From Pantoea dispersa (GTDB lineage Bacteria; Pseudomonadota; Gammaproteobacteria; Enterobacterales; Enterobacteriaceae): a stretch of 64,000 bases of DNA. The translations under genes and the position numbers were made by a program. The stretch spans positions 124,001 to 188,000 of the forward strand of contig NZ_SCKT01000003.1 in assembly GCF_014155765.1 (NCBI RefSeq), written 5' to 3'. Positions 37,234 through 45,766 of this stretch are shown in pieces; within the stretch, counting starts at the first letter, position 1, and each line of letters opens with the position of its first letter. The notes under the pieces are model-generated. The model searched no databases. It saw only the letters and a list, made by a program, of their open reading frames with translations, and was not told the DNA's origin.

Positions 37234-38242
37234 AAAAGTAAAAATTTACGCCGGCGCCATCGCGCTCAGCGCCAGCGCGTTGTTTACCAGCCTGACGCAG
37301 GCGGCGGAAACCGCCATCTGTTACAACTGTCCGCCCGAGTGGGCCGACTGGGGCACTCAGCTCAAAGCGATTGCCAGAGACACCGGCATTCAGGTGCCGC
37401 AGGACAACAAAAACTCCGGCCAGGCGCTGGCGCAGCTGGTGGCGGAGCAGGGCAATCCGGTGGCCGACGTGGTCTATTACGGCGTCAGCTTCGGCATTCA
37501 GGCCGACAGCGCCGGCGTGGTCGCCAGTTACAAACCGGCGCACTGGGATGACATTCCTGCCGGCATGAAAGACAGCAACGGCAAATGGGTGGCGCTGCAC
37601 TCGGGCACCATGGGCTTTATGGTCAATGTTGATGCGCTGGGCGGCGCGCCGGTGCCGCAATCGTGGGACGACCTGCTGAAGCCGGAATACAAAGGCATGA
37701 TTGGTTATCTCGATCCGGCCAGCGCCTTTGTCGGTTACGTGGCGGCGGTGGCGGTCAACCAGGCGAAGGGCGGCAACATGCAGGACTTCACGCCGGCGCT
37801 GAACTGGTTCAAAAAGCTGCAGGCGAATCAGCCCATCGTGCCTAAGCAGACCGCGTATGCGCGGCTTATTTCCGGCGAGATCCCGATTCTGCTCGACTAT
37901 GACTTCAATGCTTACCGCGCCCGCTACAAAGATCACGCTAACGTCGCCTTTGTTATTCCCAAAGAGGGCACGGTAACGGTGCCGTACGTCATTAGCCTGG
38001 TGAAGAATGCACCGCACGCGGCGAACGGCAAAAAAGTGATCGACTATGTGCTGTCTGACAAGGGGCAGGCTATCTGGGCCAGCGCGTTCCTGCGCCCGGT
38101 GCGCACCGGCGCCATGAGCGCAGAAGCGAAGAAATATTTCCTGCCGGACAGCGACTATGCGCGTGCGCACACCGTTGACTATCAGCAGATGGCGGCAGCG
38201 CAGAAAGCGTTCTCGGCGCGCTATCTGAGTGAGATTCGCTGA
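37220..38242 (+). CDS. ABC transporter periplasmic substrate-binding protein
   Basis: A 340-residue protein of the extracellular solute-binding family that includes iron, thiamine, polyamine and phosphonate binders. A signal peptide (about 1-28) ends SLTQAAE. The mature protein starts with an unusual CYNCPPEW segment containing two close cysteines. Binding-protein landmarks are LDPASAFVGYVAAVAV and ILLDYDFNAYRARY. The adjacent ATGs at 37220 and 37223 are both possible; the first has AGGGA at a suitable distance. Sequence alone does not fix the ligand; the neighbouring phosphodiesterase suggests a phosphate-ester or phosphonate compound. Confidence 0.85.
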   Translation: MMLHKKVKIYAGAIALSASALFTSLTQAAETAICYNCPPEWADWGTQLKAIARDTGIQVPQDNKNSGQALAQLVAEQGNPVADVVYYGVSFGIQADSAGVVASYKPAHWDDIPAGMKDSNGKWVALHSGTMGFMVNVDALGGAPVPQSWDDLLKPEYKGMIGYLDPASAFVGYVAAVAVNQAKGGNMQDFTPALNWFKKLQANQPIVPKQTAYARLISGEIPILLDYDFNAYRARYKDHANVAFVIPKEGTVTVPYVISLVKNAPHAANGKKVIDYVLSDKGQAIWASAFLRPVRTGAMSAEAKKYFLPDSDYARAHTVDYQQMAAAQKAFSARYLSEIR

Positions 38243-39099
38243 TGGCGATGACCGATACCCTGGCGGCTTCGTGCCGCCGGACACCGCGCCTGGCCGGCAG
38301 CCGCTGGCTATGGCTGACGCTGCCGGCGCTGCTGTTCTTCTGCGCCTTCTGGCTGCTGCCGTTTGTCCGGCTGCTGCAGATGGCGATGCAGGACGACCGC
38401 AGCACCCGGCACAGCGGCTACTGGACGGTACTGACGCAGCCGCACTACCTGCTCAGCCTGCTGAATACCGTGCTGCTGTCGCTCGCCGTCACGCTGGTGA
38501 CGCTGGTCATCGCCGCGACAGTCGGCTGCTTTCTGGCACGCCAGCGCTTCAGCGGACGCAGCACGTTGCTGGCGCTGCTGACGTTTCCGCTGGCCTTTCC
38601 GGGCGTGGTGGTGGGATTTCTGGTGGTGATGCTGGCGGGCCGTCAGGGACTGCTGGCGCAAATCAGCCTGGCGCTGTTCCACGAGCGCTGGATGCTGGCC
38701 TATTCGTTTACCGGCCTGTTTATTGGCTATCTCTATTTTTCACTGCCGCGCGCCATCATCACGCTGGTGGCGGCGAGTGAAAAACTCGACCGTTCTCTCG
38801 AAGAGGCGGCGCGTTCGCTGGGCGCCAGTCAGTGGCGCATCACCTGGGATGTGATTGTGCCGGGGCTGCAGCCGGCGCTGCTCTCCACCGGCGCGCTCTG
38901 TTTTGCCACCAGCATGGGTGCGTTCGGTACCGCGTTCACCCTGGGCACCGATCTGGCGGTGCTGCCGCTGACCATTTACGGCGAATTCACCAACTACGCC
39001 AATTTCGCCACCGCCGCCGCACTGTCGGTGGTGATGGGCGGCGTCGCCTGGCTGGCACTAATGCTGGCGCGCCGACTGGCTCACCAGGAGGTGACATGA
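38242..39099 (+). CDS. ABC transporter permease, first
   Basis: A 285-residue permease with six predicted helices (the first about 24-48: LWLTLPALLFFCAFWLLPFVRLL). The EAA motif region is LEEAARSLGASQWRITWDVIVPGLQPALL. Related to PotB/PhnU-type permeases. It begins within the stop codon of the binding-protein gene (TGATG) and overlaps the second permease by 4 bases. Confidence 0.88.
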   Translation: MAMTDTLAASCRRTPRLAGSRWLWLTLPALLFFCAFWLLPFVRLLQMAMQDDRSTRHSGYWTVLTQPHYLLSLLNTVLLSLAVTLVTLVIAATVGCFLARQRFSGRSTLLALLTFPLAFPGVVVGFLVVMLAGRQGLLAQISLALFHERWMLAYSFTGLFIGYLYFSLPRAIITLVAASEKLDRSLEEAARSLGASQWRITWDVIVPGLQPALLSTGALCFATSMGAFGTAFTLGTDLAVLPLTIYGEFTNYANFATAAALSVVMGGVAWLALMLARRLAHQEVT

Positions 39100-39908
39100 G
39101 ACGTCGCGGACTGTTCAGCCTGCAACTGCTGGTCACCGTGCTCACCGCGCTGTTCATGATCGTGCCGGTGGTGCTGTCGATGCTGGCCGGCGTGACCAAC
39201 AACTACTTTACCGGCCTGCGCAGCGGCCTGACGCTGAAGTGGGTGACCCAGGTGTGGCAGCTTTACACCGACACCTTCTGGCTGTCGCTGCTGATTGCGC
39301 TGGCCTGCCTGCTGATCACGCTGCTGATCGGCGTGCCGGCAGCGTGGGGGCTGTTAAAAGCGCCGCGGCGCTGGGCGGCGCGCATCGAAGAGTGCCTGAT
39401 GCTGCCGGTCGCGCTGCCGGGCCTCGCCACCGCGCTGGGCATCATCCTGCTGTACGGTCAGTTCTCCGGCCTGCGCGATAGTTGGCTGTTCATTCTCATC
39501 GGTCACGTGCTGTTTACCTTGCCGTTTATGCTGCGCCCGGTGCTGGCGGTAATGCAGGCGGTGGAGATGCCGCGGCTGGAAGAGGCGGCGGCCAGTCTCG
39601 GTGCCAGCCTTTGGCAGCGCTTTTTTACCGTGGTGGTGCCCAACTGTCGCAACGGCATTCTCGCCGGGGCGTTTATGGTGATCACCCTGTCGGTGGGTGA
39701 GTTCAACATCACCTGGATGCTGCATACGCCGCTGACAAAAACGCTGCCGGTGGGGCTGGCAGACAGCTATGCCTCAATGCGACTGGAAGTGGGATCGGCC
39801 TACACGCTGATCTTTATTCTGCTGATTCTGCCGCTGCTGCTGATGCTCAACGCGGTCAATCACTGGCTCAACCGTACGCTCACGCGTGCTAACAAGGAGG
39901 CGGCATGA
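39096..39908 (+). CDS. ABC transporter permease, second
   Basis: A 270-residue PotC/PhnV-type permease with six helices. The EAA region is LEEAAASLGASLWQRFFTVVVPNCRNGIL. The start is ATG 39096 (CAGGAGGTGAC ribosome site, overlapping the previous stop). A longer in-frame extension inside the first permease gene is rejected. It overlaps the ATPase start by 4 bases. Confidence 0.9.
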   Translation: MRRRGLFSLQLLVTVLTALFMIVPVVLSMLAGVTNNYFTGLRSGLTLKWVTQVWQLYTDTFWLSLLIALACLLITLLIGVPAAWGLLKAPRRWAARIEECLMLPVALPGLATALGIILLYGQFSGLRDSWLFILIGHVLFTLPFMLRPVLAVMQAVEMPRLEEAAASLGASLWQRFFTVVVPNCRNGILAGAFMVITLSVGEFNITWMLHTPLTKTLPVGLADSYASMRLEVGSAYTLIFILLILPLLLMLNAVNHWLNRTLTRANKEAA

Positions 39909-40891
39909 ACCCTGCGGCCGTAACCGTTACGCTGCGCCACTGTGCGCGGCACTTTAATCACCAGCTGGCGCTGCAGCCGCTCGATCTGACGGTGCAGCCT
40001 GGCGAAACCCTGGTGCTGCTCGGTCCGTCCGGCTGTGGCAAAACCACCACGCTGCGCATCATCAGTGGCCTGGAGCGCTGTGACGACGGCGGCGAAGTGT
40101 GGTTTGACGATCGTAACGTGACAGCGCTGCCGATCGAGAAACGCAACGTGGGCATGGTGTTCCAGAACTACGCGCTGTTTCCCCATCTCAACGTGGCGCA
40201 GAACGTCGCTTACGGCCTGAAAGTGCAGGGCGTGGCGCGCGCCGAACGCGACGCGCGCGTGCAGGAGATGCTGGCCCTGGTGGATCTCAGCGCGCTGGCG
40301 CAGCGCAGCATCGACAAGCTGTCGGGCGGTCAAAAGCAGCGCGTAGCGCTGGCGCGTGCGCTGGCGGCGCGTCCGAAGGTGCTGCTGTTTGATGAGCCGC
40401 TGGCGGCGCTCGATGCGCGCCTGCGCGACCGGCTGCGGCTGGAGATTGGCGCGCTGCTGAAACAGCTGGCGATCACCGCCGTGTACGTCACGCACGATCA
40501 GCAGGAAGCGATGGCGCTGGGCGATCGCATTGCGGTGATGGAGCAGGGGCGTCTGGTGCAGATCGATACGCCGCAAAATATTTACCAGCGCCCGGCGTCA
40601 CAGTTTGTCGCGGATTTTGTCGGCGCGATTAACTGTGTCGGGGTCGATGCGCGTGGCAATCCGCAGCATTTCTGCCGCCCTGAGGATGTGCTGCTGGCGG
40701 CGGACCAGCGCTACGCACGCCCCGGTTTCATCCTCGGCACCACCTTTCTCGGCGCTGCGCAGCGGCTGAGTATTGATATCGGGCTGGCGGCGCCGATCCA
40801 GGTTGATCGCCACGCGCGCGAAGCCTGGCACGCCGGCCAGCCGGTAAGCTGGACGCTGGCGCAGGATGCCGCGCTGCACTTTTCTGCCTGA
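39905..40891 (+). CDS. ABC transporter ATP-binding protein
   Basis: A 328-residue ATPase of the polyamine/iron/phosphonate importer class. Walker A is GPSGCGKTT (40-48), the Q-loop VFQNYALFPHLNV, signature LSGGQKQR (139-146), Walker B LLFDEPLAALD and H-loop VTHDQQEAMAL. A TOBE-like regulatory tail occupies about 240-328. AAGGAGG precedes the ATG. It energises the two permeases encoded immediately upstream. Confidence 0.93.
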   Translation: MNPAAVTVTLRHCARHFNHQLALQPLDLTVQPGETLVLLGPSGCGKTTTLRIISGLERCDDGGEVWFDDRNVTALPIEKRNVGMVFQNYALFPHLNVAQNVAYGLKVQGVARAERDARVQEMLALVDLSALAQRSIDKLSGGQKQRVALARALAARPKVLLFDEPLAALDARLRDRLRLEIGALLKQLAITAVYVTHDQQEAMALGDRIAVMEQGRLVQIDTPQNIYQRPASQFVADFVGAINCVGVDARGNPQHFCRPEDVLLAADQRYARPGFILGTTFLGAAQRLSIDIGLAAPIQVDRHAREAWHAGQPVSWTLAQDAALHFSA

Positions 40892-40903
40892 TAAGGAGCT
40901 GTT

Positions 40904-41734
40904 GTGACTGACGCAATGACGCTGATTGCGCAAATCAGCGATTTACACATCAAGGCCCATGGCCGTCTCTCCTATAAAAAAGTGGATACGCACGCTGCGC
41001 TGCTGCGGGTGATTGACACGCTGAATCAGCTGGTGCCGCGACCGGATACGGTGGTGATTACCGGCGACCTGGTGGATTTTGGCACTGCGGAAGAGTACCA
41101 GACGCTGCGCGAGGCGCTGCGCCATCTGCAGCTGCCGTTCCTGCTGATGCCGGGCAATCACGACGATCGCCAGCAGCTGCGCGCCGCGTTTCCGGAGCAT
41201 CACTACCTGCAGCACGGCGAAACGCTCAACTGGCAGATGCGTGTGAATCATCTGCAGCTGCTGGCGCTCGACTCCAGCGTACCGCATCAGCCGTGGGGCT
41301 ACGTCGATGACGCACAGCTGCAATGGCTGGCAGAGCAGCTGGCGCGTGAACCGGATTTGCCGACGCTGGTGCTATTGCATCATCCGCCGTTCCTGAGCGG
41401 CATTGGCCATATGGATCGGCAACCGCTGTGCAATCCGGCGGCGCTGGCTGCCATTATTGGTCAGCATCCTCAGGTGGAACGGGTGCTGAGCGGCCACCTG
41501 CACCGCTCGGTGCAGGCGCGTTTTGCCGGCACGCTGGCCTGCGTGGCGCCCGGTGTGTCGCATCAGGTGGCACTGGATTTGCGTGACCACGGTCCGGCGA
41601 ACTTTGTGCTGGAACCGCCCGGTTTTCTGCTGCATCGCTGGCAGCCGCAGCAGGGGATGACTACGCATCTGTGCGCGATCGGCGATTATCCAGGTCCGTG
41701 GCCGTTTTACGATGCGCAGGGTTTAATTGATTAG
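40904..41734 (+). CDS. GpdQ-like metallophosphodiesterase
   Basis: A 276-residue calcineurin-like phosphoesterase. The dimetal ligands are visible in order: Asp13/His15 (SDLHI), Asp55 (TGDLVDFG), Asn85/His86 (GNHDD), His in LLHHPPF, and the pair in SGHLH. Order and spacing match GpdQ, a glycerophosphodiesterase from Enterobacter aerogenes, more than CpdA. The start is GTG 40904 with AAGGAG at 6 bases. 12 bases after the ATPase gene, so the operon pairs uptake with cytoplasmic cleavage of a phosphodiester. This pairing is inferred; the substrate is untested. Confidence 0.87.
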   Translation: MTDAMTLIAQISDLHIKAHGRLSYKKVDTHAALLRVIDTLNQLVPRPDTVVITGDLVDFGTAEEYQTLREALRHLQLPFLLMPGNHDDRQQLRAAFPEHHYLQHGETLNWQMRVNHLQLLALDSSVPHQPWGYVDDAQLQWLAEQLAREPDLPTLVLLHHPPFLSGIGHMDRQPLCNPAALAAIIGQHPQVERVLSGHLHRSVQARFAGTLACVAPGVSHQVALDLRDHGPANFVLEPPGFLLHRWQPQQGMTTHLCAIGDYPGPWPFYDAQGLID

Positions 41735-41796
41735 CACCAGTAATAGCACAATAAAAAAGCGTTCCTGAGGGTCTGCGTCGTAGTCAATTTGGCTCA

Positions 41797-41848
41797 GAGG
41801 TGTACAATTGTCTGTTACCTCACCAGGGTAAACACCTCCAATTATAAC
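41797..41848. promoter_or_regulatory. Inverted repeat overlapping a possible promoter of the GGDEF gene
   Basis: Outer arms GAGGTGT (41797-41803) and ACACCTC (41832-41838) enclose a second pair, GTTACC and GGGTAAAC. A -10-like TATAAC follows at 41843-41848, about 50 bases before the GGDEF start. It could be an operator or a leader hairpin; it does not resemble a known c-di-GMP riboswitch. Confidence 0.4.
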
Positions 41849-41900
41849 AAGATAGTCAGGCACGCTAACTTATGAAGCTACTCACCAGGGCGGTTGCGCC

Positions 41901-43496
41901 ATGTTAACGCGCATCCGGCCAAAAACTGATCTGCGCACGCTGATTGCGCTGCTGGCGATCACCAGTATCGTCATCACACTGGCTAATACGCTGTACGCCA
42001 CCTGGCGCGTACAGCGCATGGTGCTGATCGAAAGCACCCTCGAAGCCAATCGCGCTTACGCCACCAAACTGGCGGCCACCACCGAAGTGTTTTTCCAGCT
42101 GGCGCAGTCGCAGCTGCACTACAGCGCTAATCAGCTGGGTAAAGATTTCGATAATCCCGAACTGCTGCAGCAGGAAGTGAACCGACTGCGCGAACAGACC
42201 AGCAGTTTTAACTCGGTGGCGATTGTCGACAGCAACGGCGTGATTAAAGCCATTTCGCCGGAATCGCTGATGCTAAAAGGCATGCAGCTCACCAGCCAGT
42301 CTTCGCGCGAAGCGCTGGCGCAGCGCCAGCCGATGGTCAGCCGGCCCACCATTTCTGCCACCAATAACCTGCTGGTGTTTGTTTCCTGGCCGGTATGGAG
42401 CACCGATGGGCGCTATCTTGGCTACGTCGGCGGCACTATTTATCTGAAGAAAAAAAGCATTCTCAACGTGCTGCTCGGCGAGCAGTACTATCGTGACGGC
42501 ACCCATGTTTACGTGCTGGATCGCGAAAACCGCGTGCTGTATCACCAGAACAATCAGCTGATTGGCAAAAACGTGCCGGGCATCGTCAGCGATCGTCAGC
42601 GCCAGGAGCACAGCAATGGCGAAGTTCAGCTGACGGAAGAGGGCACGGCGAAGCTGGCGGGCTACGCTGTGGTGCCCACCACCGGCTGGATGGTGGTGGC
42701 GCTCAAGCCGACAAACGTCACGCTGGCGCCGCTCTCCGGGCTGCTGCTACAGGTGCTGAAGAATTCGGTGCCGTTTGCGCTGCTGACGCTGCTGGTGGCG
42801 GTGATTCTGGCCCGGCTGATTGCCTTGCCACTGTGGCAGCTGGCGCGCAAAGCCAGCCAGATGGATACCCAGGGCGTTTCCGGTGAAATTGGCGTGATCC
42901 GCGCCTGGTACTTTGAAGCGGCGCAGGTGAAGCGCGCGCTGCTCACCGGCATTGGTCTGGTGCAGGATAAAATCGGCCGGCTCAAGTCAGAGGTGCAGAG
43001 CGATCCCATGACCAGCCTGCTCAATCGCCGCGGCCTGAGCGCGGTGCTCGACTATTTCGATACCATGCAGCAGCCGTTTGCCGTGCTGGCGCTGGATATT
43101 GACCATTTCAAGCGGGTGAATGATAACTTCGGGCATGATGTTGGCGACGAGGTGATCAAACAGGTGGCGCGCACGCTGCGCCAGAGCGCGCGTCAGACCG
43201 ACGTGGTGTGCCGCAACGGCGGCGAAGAGTTTCTGATGCTGCTTCCCGCCACCGCCCCTGATGAAGCGCGGGTGATTGCGGAGCGCGTGCGCAGCAGCAT
43301 TGCCGGCGGCTGGATTGATCCGGTCGGGCAGATCACGATTTCGATTGGTATCGCCAGCTGGCAGCCGACGCACAGCAGTCAGGAGCAGATTCTGAAGCAG
43401 GCCGATGATGCGCTATATCAGGCGAAAAACGCCGGACGTAACTGCGTGGTGATTGCCGGGCAGGAAGCGCTGGCCAGCACGGTTTCGCGCTATTAA
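41901..43496 (+). CDS. Membrane diguanylate cyclase with periplasmic sensor domain
   Basis: A 531-residue protein. TM1 spans about 11-33, a periplasmic dCACHE-type sensor about 40-275, TM2 about 289-312, a short HAMP-like linker, then the GGDEF domain (about 365-520). The catalytic motif is GGEEF (440-444), with DPMTSLLNRRGL at 368 and DIDHFKRVND near 399. RQTD (431-434), five residues before the signature, is an intact product-inhibition I-site. It should make cyclic di-GMP from two GTP in response to an unknown periplasmic signal. No EAL domain. It stands alone between the transporter operon and bcp. Confidence 0.93.
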   Translation: MLTRIRPKTDLRTLIALLAITSIVITLANTLYATWRVQRMVLIESTLEANRAYATKLAATTEVFFQLAQSQLHYSANQLGKDFDNPELLQQEVNRLREQTSSFNSVAIVDSNGVIKAISPESLMLKGMQLTSQSSREALAQRQPMVSRPTISATNNLLVFVSWPVWSTDGRYLGYVGGTIYLKKKSILNVLLGEQYYRDGTHVYVLDRENRVLYHQNNQLIGKNVPGIVSDRQRQEHSNGEVQLTEEGTAKLAGYAVVPTTGWMVVALKPTNVTLAPLSGLLLQVLKNSVPFALLTLLVAVILARLIALPLWQLARKASQMDTQGVSGEIGVIRAWYFEAAQVKRALLTGIGLVQDKIGRLKSEVQSDPMTSLLNRRGLSAVLDYFDTMQQPFAVLALDIDHFKRVNDNFGHDVGDEVIKQVARTLRQSARQTDVVCRNGGEEFLMLLPATAPDEARVIAERVRSSIAGGWIDPVGQITISIGIASWQPTHSSQEQILKQADDALYQAKNAGRNCVVIAGQEALASTVSRY

Positions 43497-43520
43497 TCGC
43501 GCAGCGTCACAGCAGGATAA

Positions 43521-43548
43521 AAAAACGGGTGCCTGGCGGGCACCCGTT
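43521..43548 (-). terminator. Terminator of bcp
   Basis: The stem AACGGGTGCC / GGCACCCGTT has a run of T residues on the minus-strand side, starting 6 bases after the bcp stop. It also separates bcp from the convergent diguanylate cyclase gene. Confidence 0.8.
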
Positions 43549-43553
43549 GGTAA

Positions 43554-44021
43554 TCAGGCTGATTTCAGGTAATCGAGCACGATATCGTGGTGGTTCGAGG
43601 TTTTAAAATCGTCGAACACCTTCTCCACTTTGCCATCGCCGCCAATCAGGAAGCTGATGCGGTGAATGCCGTCGTAGGTTTTACCCATAAAGGTTTTCTC
43701 ACCCCAGACGCCAAACTGCTCGCAAACCTGATGATCTTCATCCGACAAAAGGGTGAAGTTGAGTAGTTCTTTCTCGACAAAGCGAGACAGTTTTTCCGGC
43801 TTGTCGGTGCTGATGCCCAGCACTTCCACGCCCGCCTTCTTCAAATCATCCATGTTATCGCGCAGACCACAGGCCTGCGTGGTGCAGCCCGGCGTCATGG
43901 CTTTCGGGTAGAAATAGACCAGAACGCGCTGTCCCTGGAAGTCGGCCAAATTTACTTGTTCGCCATCCTGATCGGGCAAGCTAAATTTCGGTGCGGTGTC
44001 ACCGGCTTTCAGTGGATTCAT
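43554..44021 (-). CDS. bcp: Thioredoxin-dependent thiol peroxidase (BCP/PrxQ)
   Basis: A 155-residue peroxiredoxin that reduces peroxides in the cytoplasm. The peroxidatic Cys46 lies in MTPGCTTQ, and Cys51 is placed as the resolving cysteine of the same helix (the PrxQ arrangement). Nearly identical to E. coli Bcp. The ATG at 44021 has GGAG 7 bases upstream; a GTG directly before it is in frame. Downstream of gcvR, as in E. coli. Confidence 0.96.
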   Translation of the reverse strand: MNPLKAGDTAPKFSLPDQDGEQVNLADFQGQRVLVYFYPKAMTPGCTTQACGLRDNMDDLKKAGVEVLGISTDKPEKLSRFVEKELLNFTLLSDEDHQVCEQFGVWGEKTFMGKTYDGIHRISFLIGGDGKVEKVFDDFKTSNHHDIVLDYLKSA

Positions 44022-44163
44022 CACAACTCTCCATTTTTTTCTTCATGCTGTGGGTAATACACCATCAGCGGCAAAAGCGCCAGGTGGAGTTTACCTCAGG
44101 GTTATTTCACTACACGGTATGCCAGCGCGGCAGAGTGTGTGGCGGAATAACCCGGAGCCTGAT

Positions 44164-44730
44164 TCAGACGGCGCTGTGCGCGTCGTCGGTGACACTATAG
44201 AGGCGAATTGAACCTTGTGCATGCAGTTCTTCGCACAGCCGATGGAAAGCCTGCTCAAACGGTGCGCTGGCATGATTCGCCGGGCTGTGCGCGGTCATCT
44301 GAATATAGAGCACCGGCGGCTCGTCGTCCTGGGCGGGCGTAATGCGCGACACCAGCTCGGCGATGTTCATCTGATGTTTATCGAACAGATCGGTGAAGCG
44401 TTCGATGATATGCGGTGAATCCGGCACTTCTACCTGTACCCAGACGGTAGCAGGCATCGGCGGCGTGACGCGCGCATTGGTGCGCTTCATCACGATCAGC
44501 AGCTCCAGCTCGGCACCCTTCATCGGCAGGGTCGATTCAATCAGGGTAATGGCGTTCCAGCTGCCGGAGAGCAGCATAATAAAGGTAAACTCGTCGCCCA
44601 GCATCGCCAGGCGGCTGTCTTCAATATTGCAACCGCAGCTGCTGACGTGGCGGGTAATAGTATTGACGATACCCGGACGATCAACGCCCAGAGCGGTGAT
44701 CACCAGATGGTGCGGCTGTGACTGCGGCAA
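44164..44730 (-). CDS. gcvR: Glycine cleavage system repressor GcvR (TTG start)
   Basis: A protein of about 188 residues with two ACT domains (HHLVITALGVDRPGIVNTITRHVSSCGCNIEDSRLAMLG, then VWVQVEVPDSPHIIERF). In E. coli GcvR binds GcvA and blocks activation of gcvTHP when glycine is scarce. The chosen start is TTG at 44730 with AGGAAA 9 bases upstream. It lines up residue for residue with the E. coli start. An in-frame ATG at 44763 would add 11 residues but has no ribosome site. Divergent from dapA. Confidence 0.9.
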   Translation of the reverse strand: MPQSQPHHLVITALGVDRPGIVNTITRHVSSCGCNIEDSRLAMLGDEFTFIMLLSGSWNAITLIESTLPMKGAELELLIVMKRTNARVTPPMPATVWVQVEVPDSPHIIERFTDLFDKHQMNIAELVSRITPAQDDEPPVLYIQMTAHSPANHASAPFEQAFHRLCEELHAQGSIRLYSVTDDAHSAV

Positions 44731-44873
44731 AATGGCGTTTCCTGTACGTTCGCTAATAACCATAAGGTAAACATAAAAAAAACTGCTGACAAGCGCGGTA
44801 ATGGCGTGGCTCGCTTGCTTTTCTTTCGGCGGAAAACGTAACATGAGGCACTTGTTTGTCGAGGGGATAGCCC

Positions 44874-45752
44874 ATGTTCACCGGAAGTATTGTTGCGCTC
44901 ATTACGCCTTTGAATGAAAAAGGTGATGTCTGCCGCGCAAGTCTGAAAAAACTGATTGATTATCATGTCGCCAGCGGTACGGCGGCGATTGTTTCTGTTG
45001 GCACCACCGGCGAATCCGCGACCCTCAGCCATGAAGAGCATGGCGATGTGGTGATGCAAACCCTGGAGCTGGCCGATGGCCGCATTCCCGTGATTGCCGG
45101 GACCGGCGCGAATGCCACCGCCGAAGGGATCTCTCTGACAAAACGCTTTACCGGCACCGGCGTAGTCGGCTGCCTCACCGTGACCCCGTACTACAACCGT
45201 CCGACGCAGGAAGGTCTGTACCAGCACTTCAAAGCGATCGCCGAAAGCACCGATCTGCCCCAGATGCTGTATAACGTCCCGTCACGTACCGGCTGTGACA
45301 TGCTGCCGGAAACCGTTGCCCGCCTGGCTGAAATCAAAAATATTATCGGAATCAAAGAGGCCACCGGGAACTTATCGCGTATTTCGCAGATCCAACAGCT
45401 GGTTGGAGATGAGTTCATTATTGTCAGCGGTGATGACGCGACAGCGCTGGACTCCATGCAACTGGGCGGCAAAGGCGTTATTTCGGTCACGGCTAACATT
45501 GCAGCACGTGAAATGGTTGAACTCTGTGCGCTGGCGCAAGAGGGCAAATTTGCCGAAGCGCGTCGCCTGAATCAGCGTCTGATGCACCTGCACCAGACGC
45601 TTTTCTGTGAACCGAATCCTATCCCGGTGAAATGGGCCGCGAAACAGCTAGGATTAATCGCCGATGACACGCTGCGCTTGCCGATGACGCCGCTGACCGA
45701 AGCCGGTCAGGCGAAAACCGCGCAGGCGCTGATCCAGGCGGGTCTGCGATAA
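44874..45752 (+). CDS. dapA: 4-hydroxy-tetrahydrodipicolinate synthase
   Basis: A 292-residue TIM-barrel aldolase that condenses pyruvate with aspartate semialdehyde, the first step specific to lysine and diaminopimelate. The Schiff-base lysine is in GIKEATG (about residue 161), the catalytic Tyr in YNVPSRTG, and the GTTGE loop is near 44. Length and sequence match E. coli DapA. Followed after 14 bases by bamC, the usual operon. Confidence 0.98.
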   Translation: MFTGSIVALITPLNEKGDVCRASLKKLIDYHVASGTAAIVSVGTTGESATLSHEEHGDVVMQTLELADGRIPVIAGTGANATAEGISLTKRFTGTGVVGCLTVTPYYNRPTQEGLYQHFKAIAESTDLPQMLYNVPSRTGCDMLPETVARLAEIKNIIGIKEATGNLSRISQIQQLVGDEFIIVSGDDATALDSMQLGGKGVISVTANIAAREMVELCALAQEGKFAEARRLNQRLMHLHQTLFCEPNPIPVKWAAKQLGLIADDTLRLPMTPLTEAGQAKTAQALIQAGLR

Positions 45753-45766
45753 TTTAGGGAGAATCA

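Noticed and set aside
37196-38284. 362-codon minus-strand frame opposite the substrate-binding protein gene
   Set aside because: Crosses into the next permease gene, no start signal, arginine/histidine-rich shadow.
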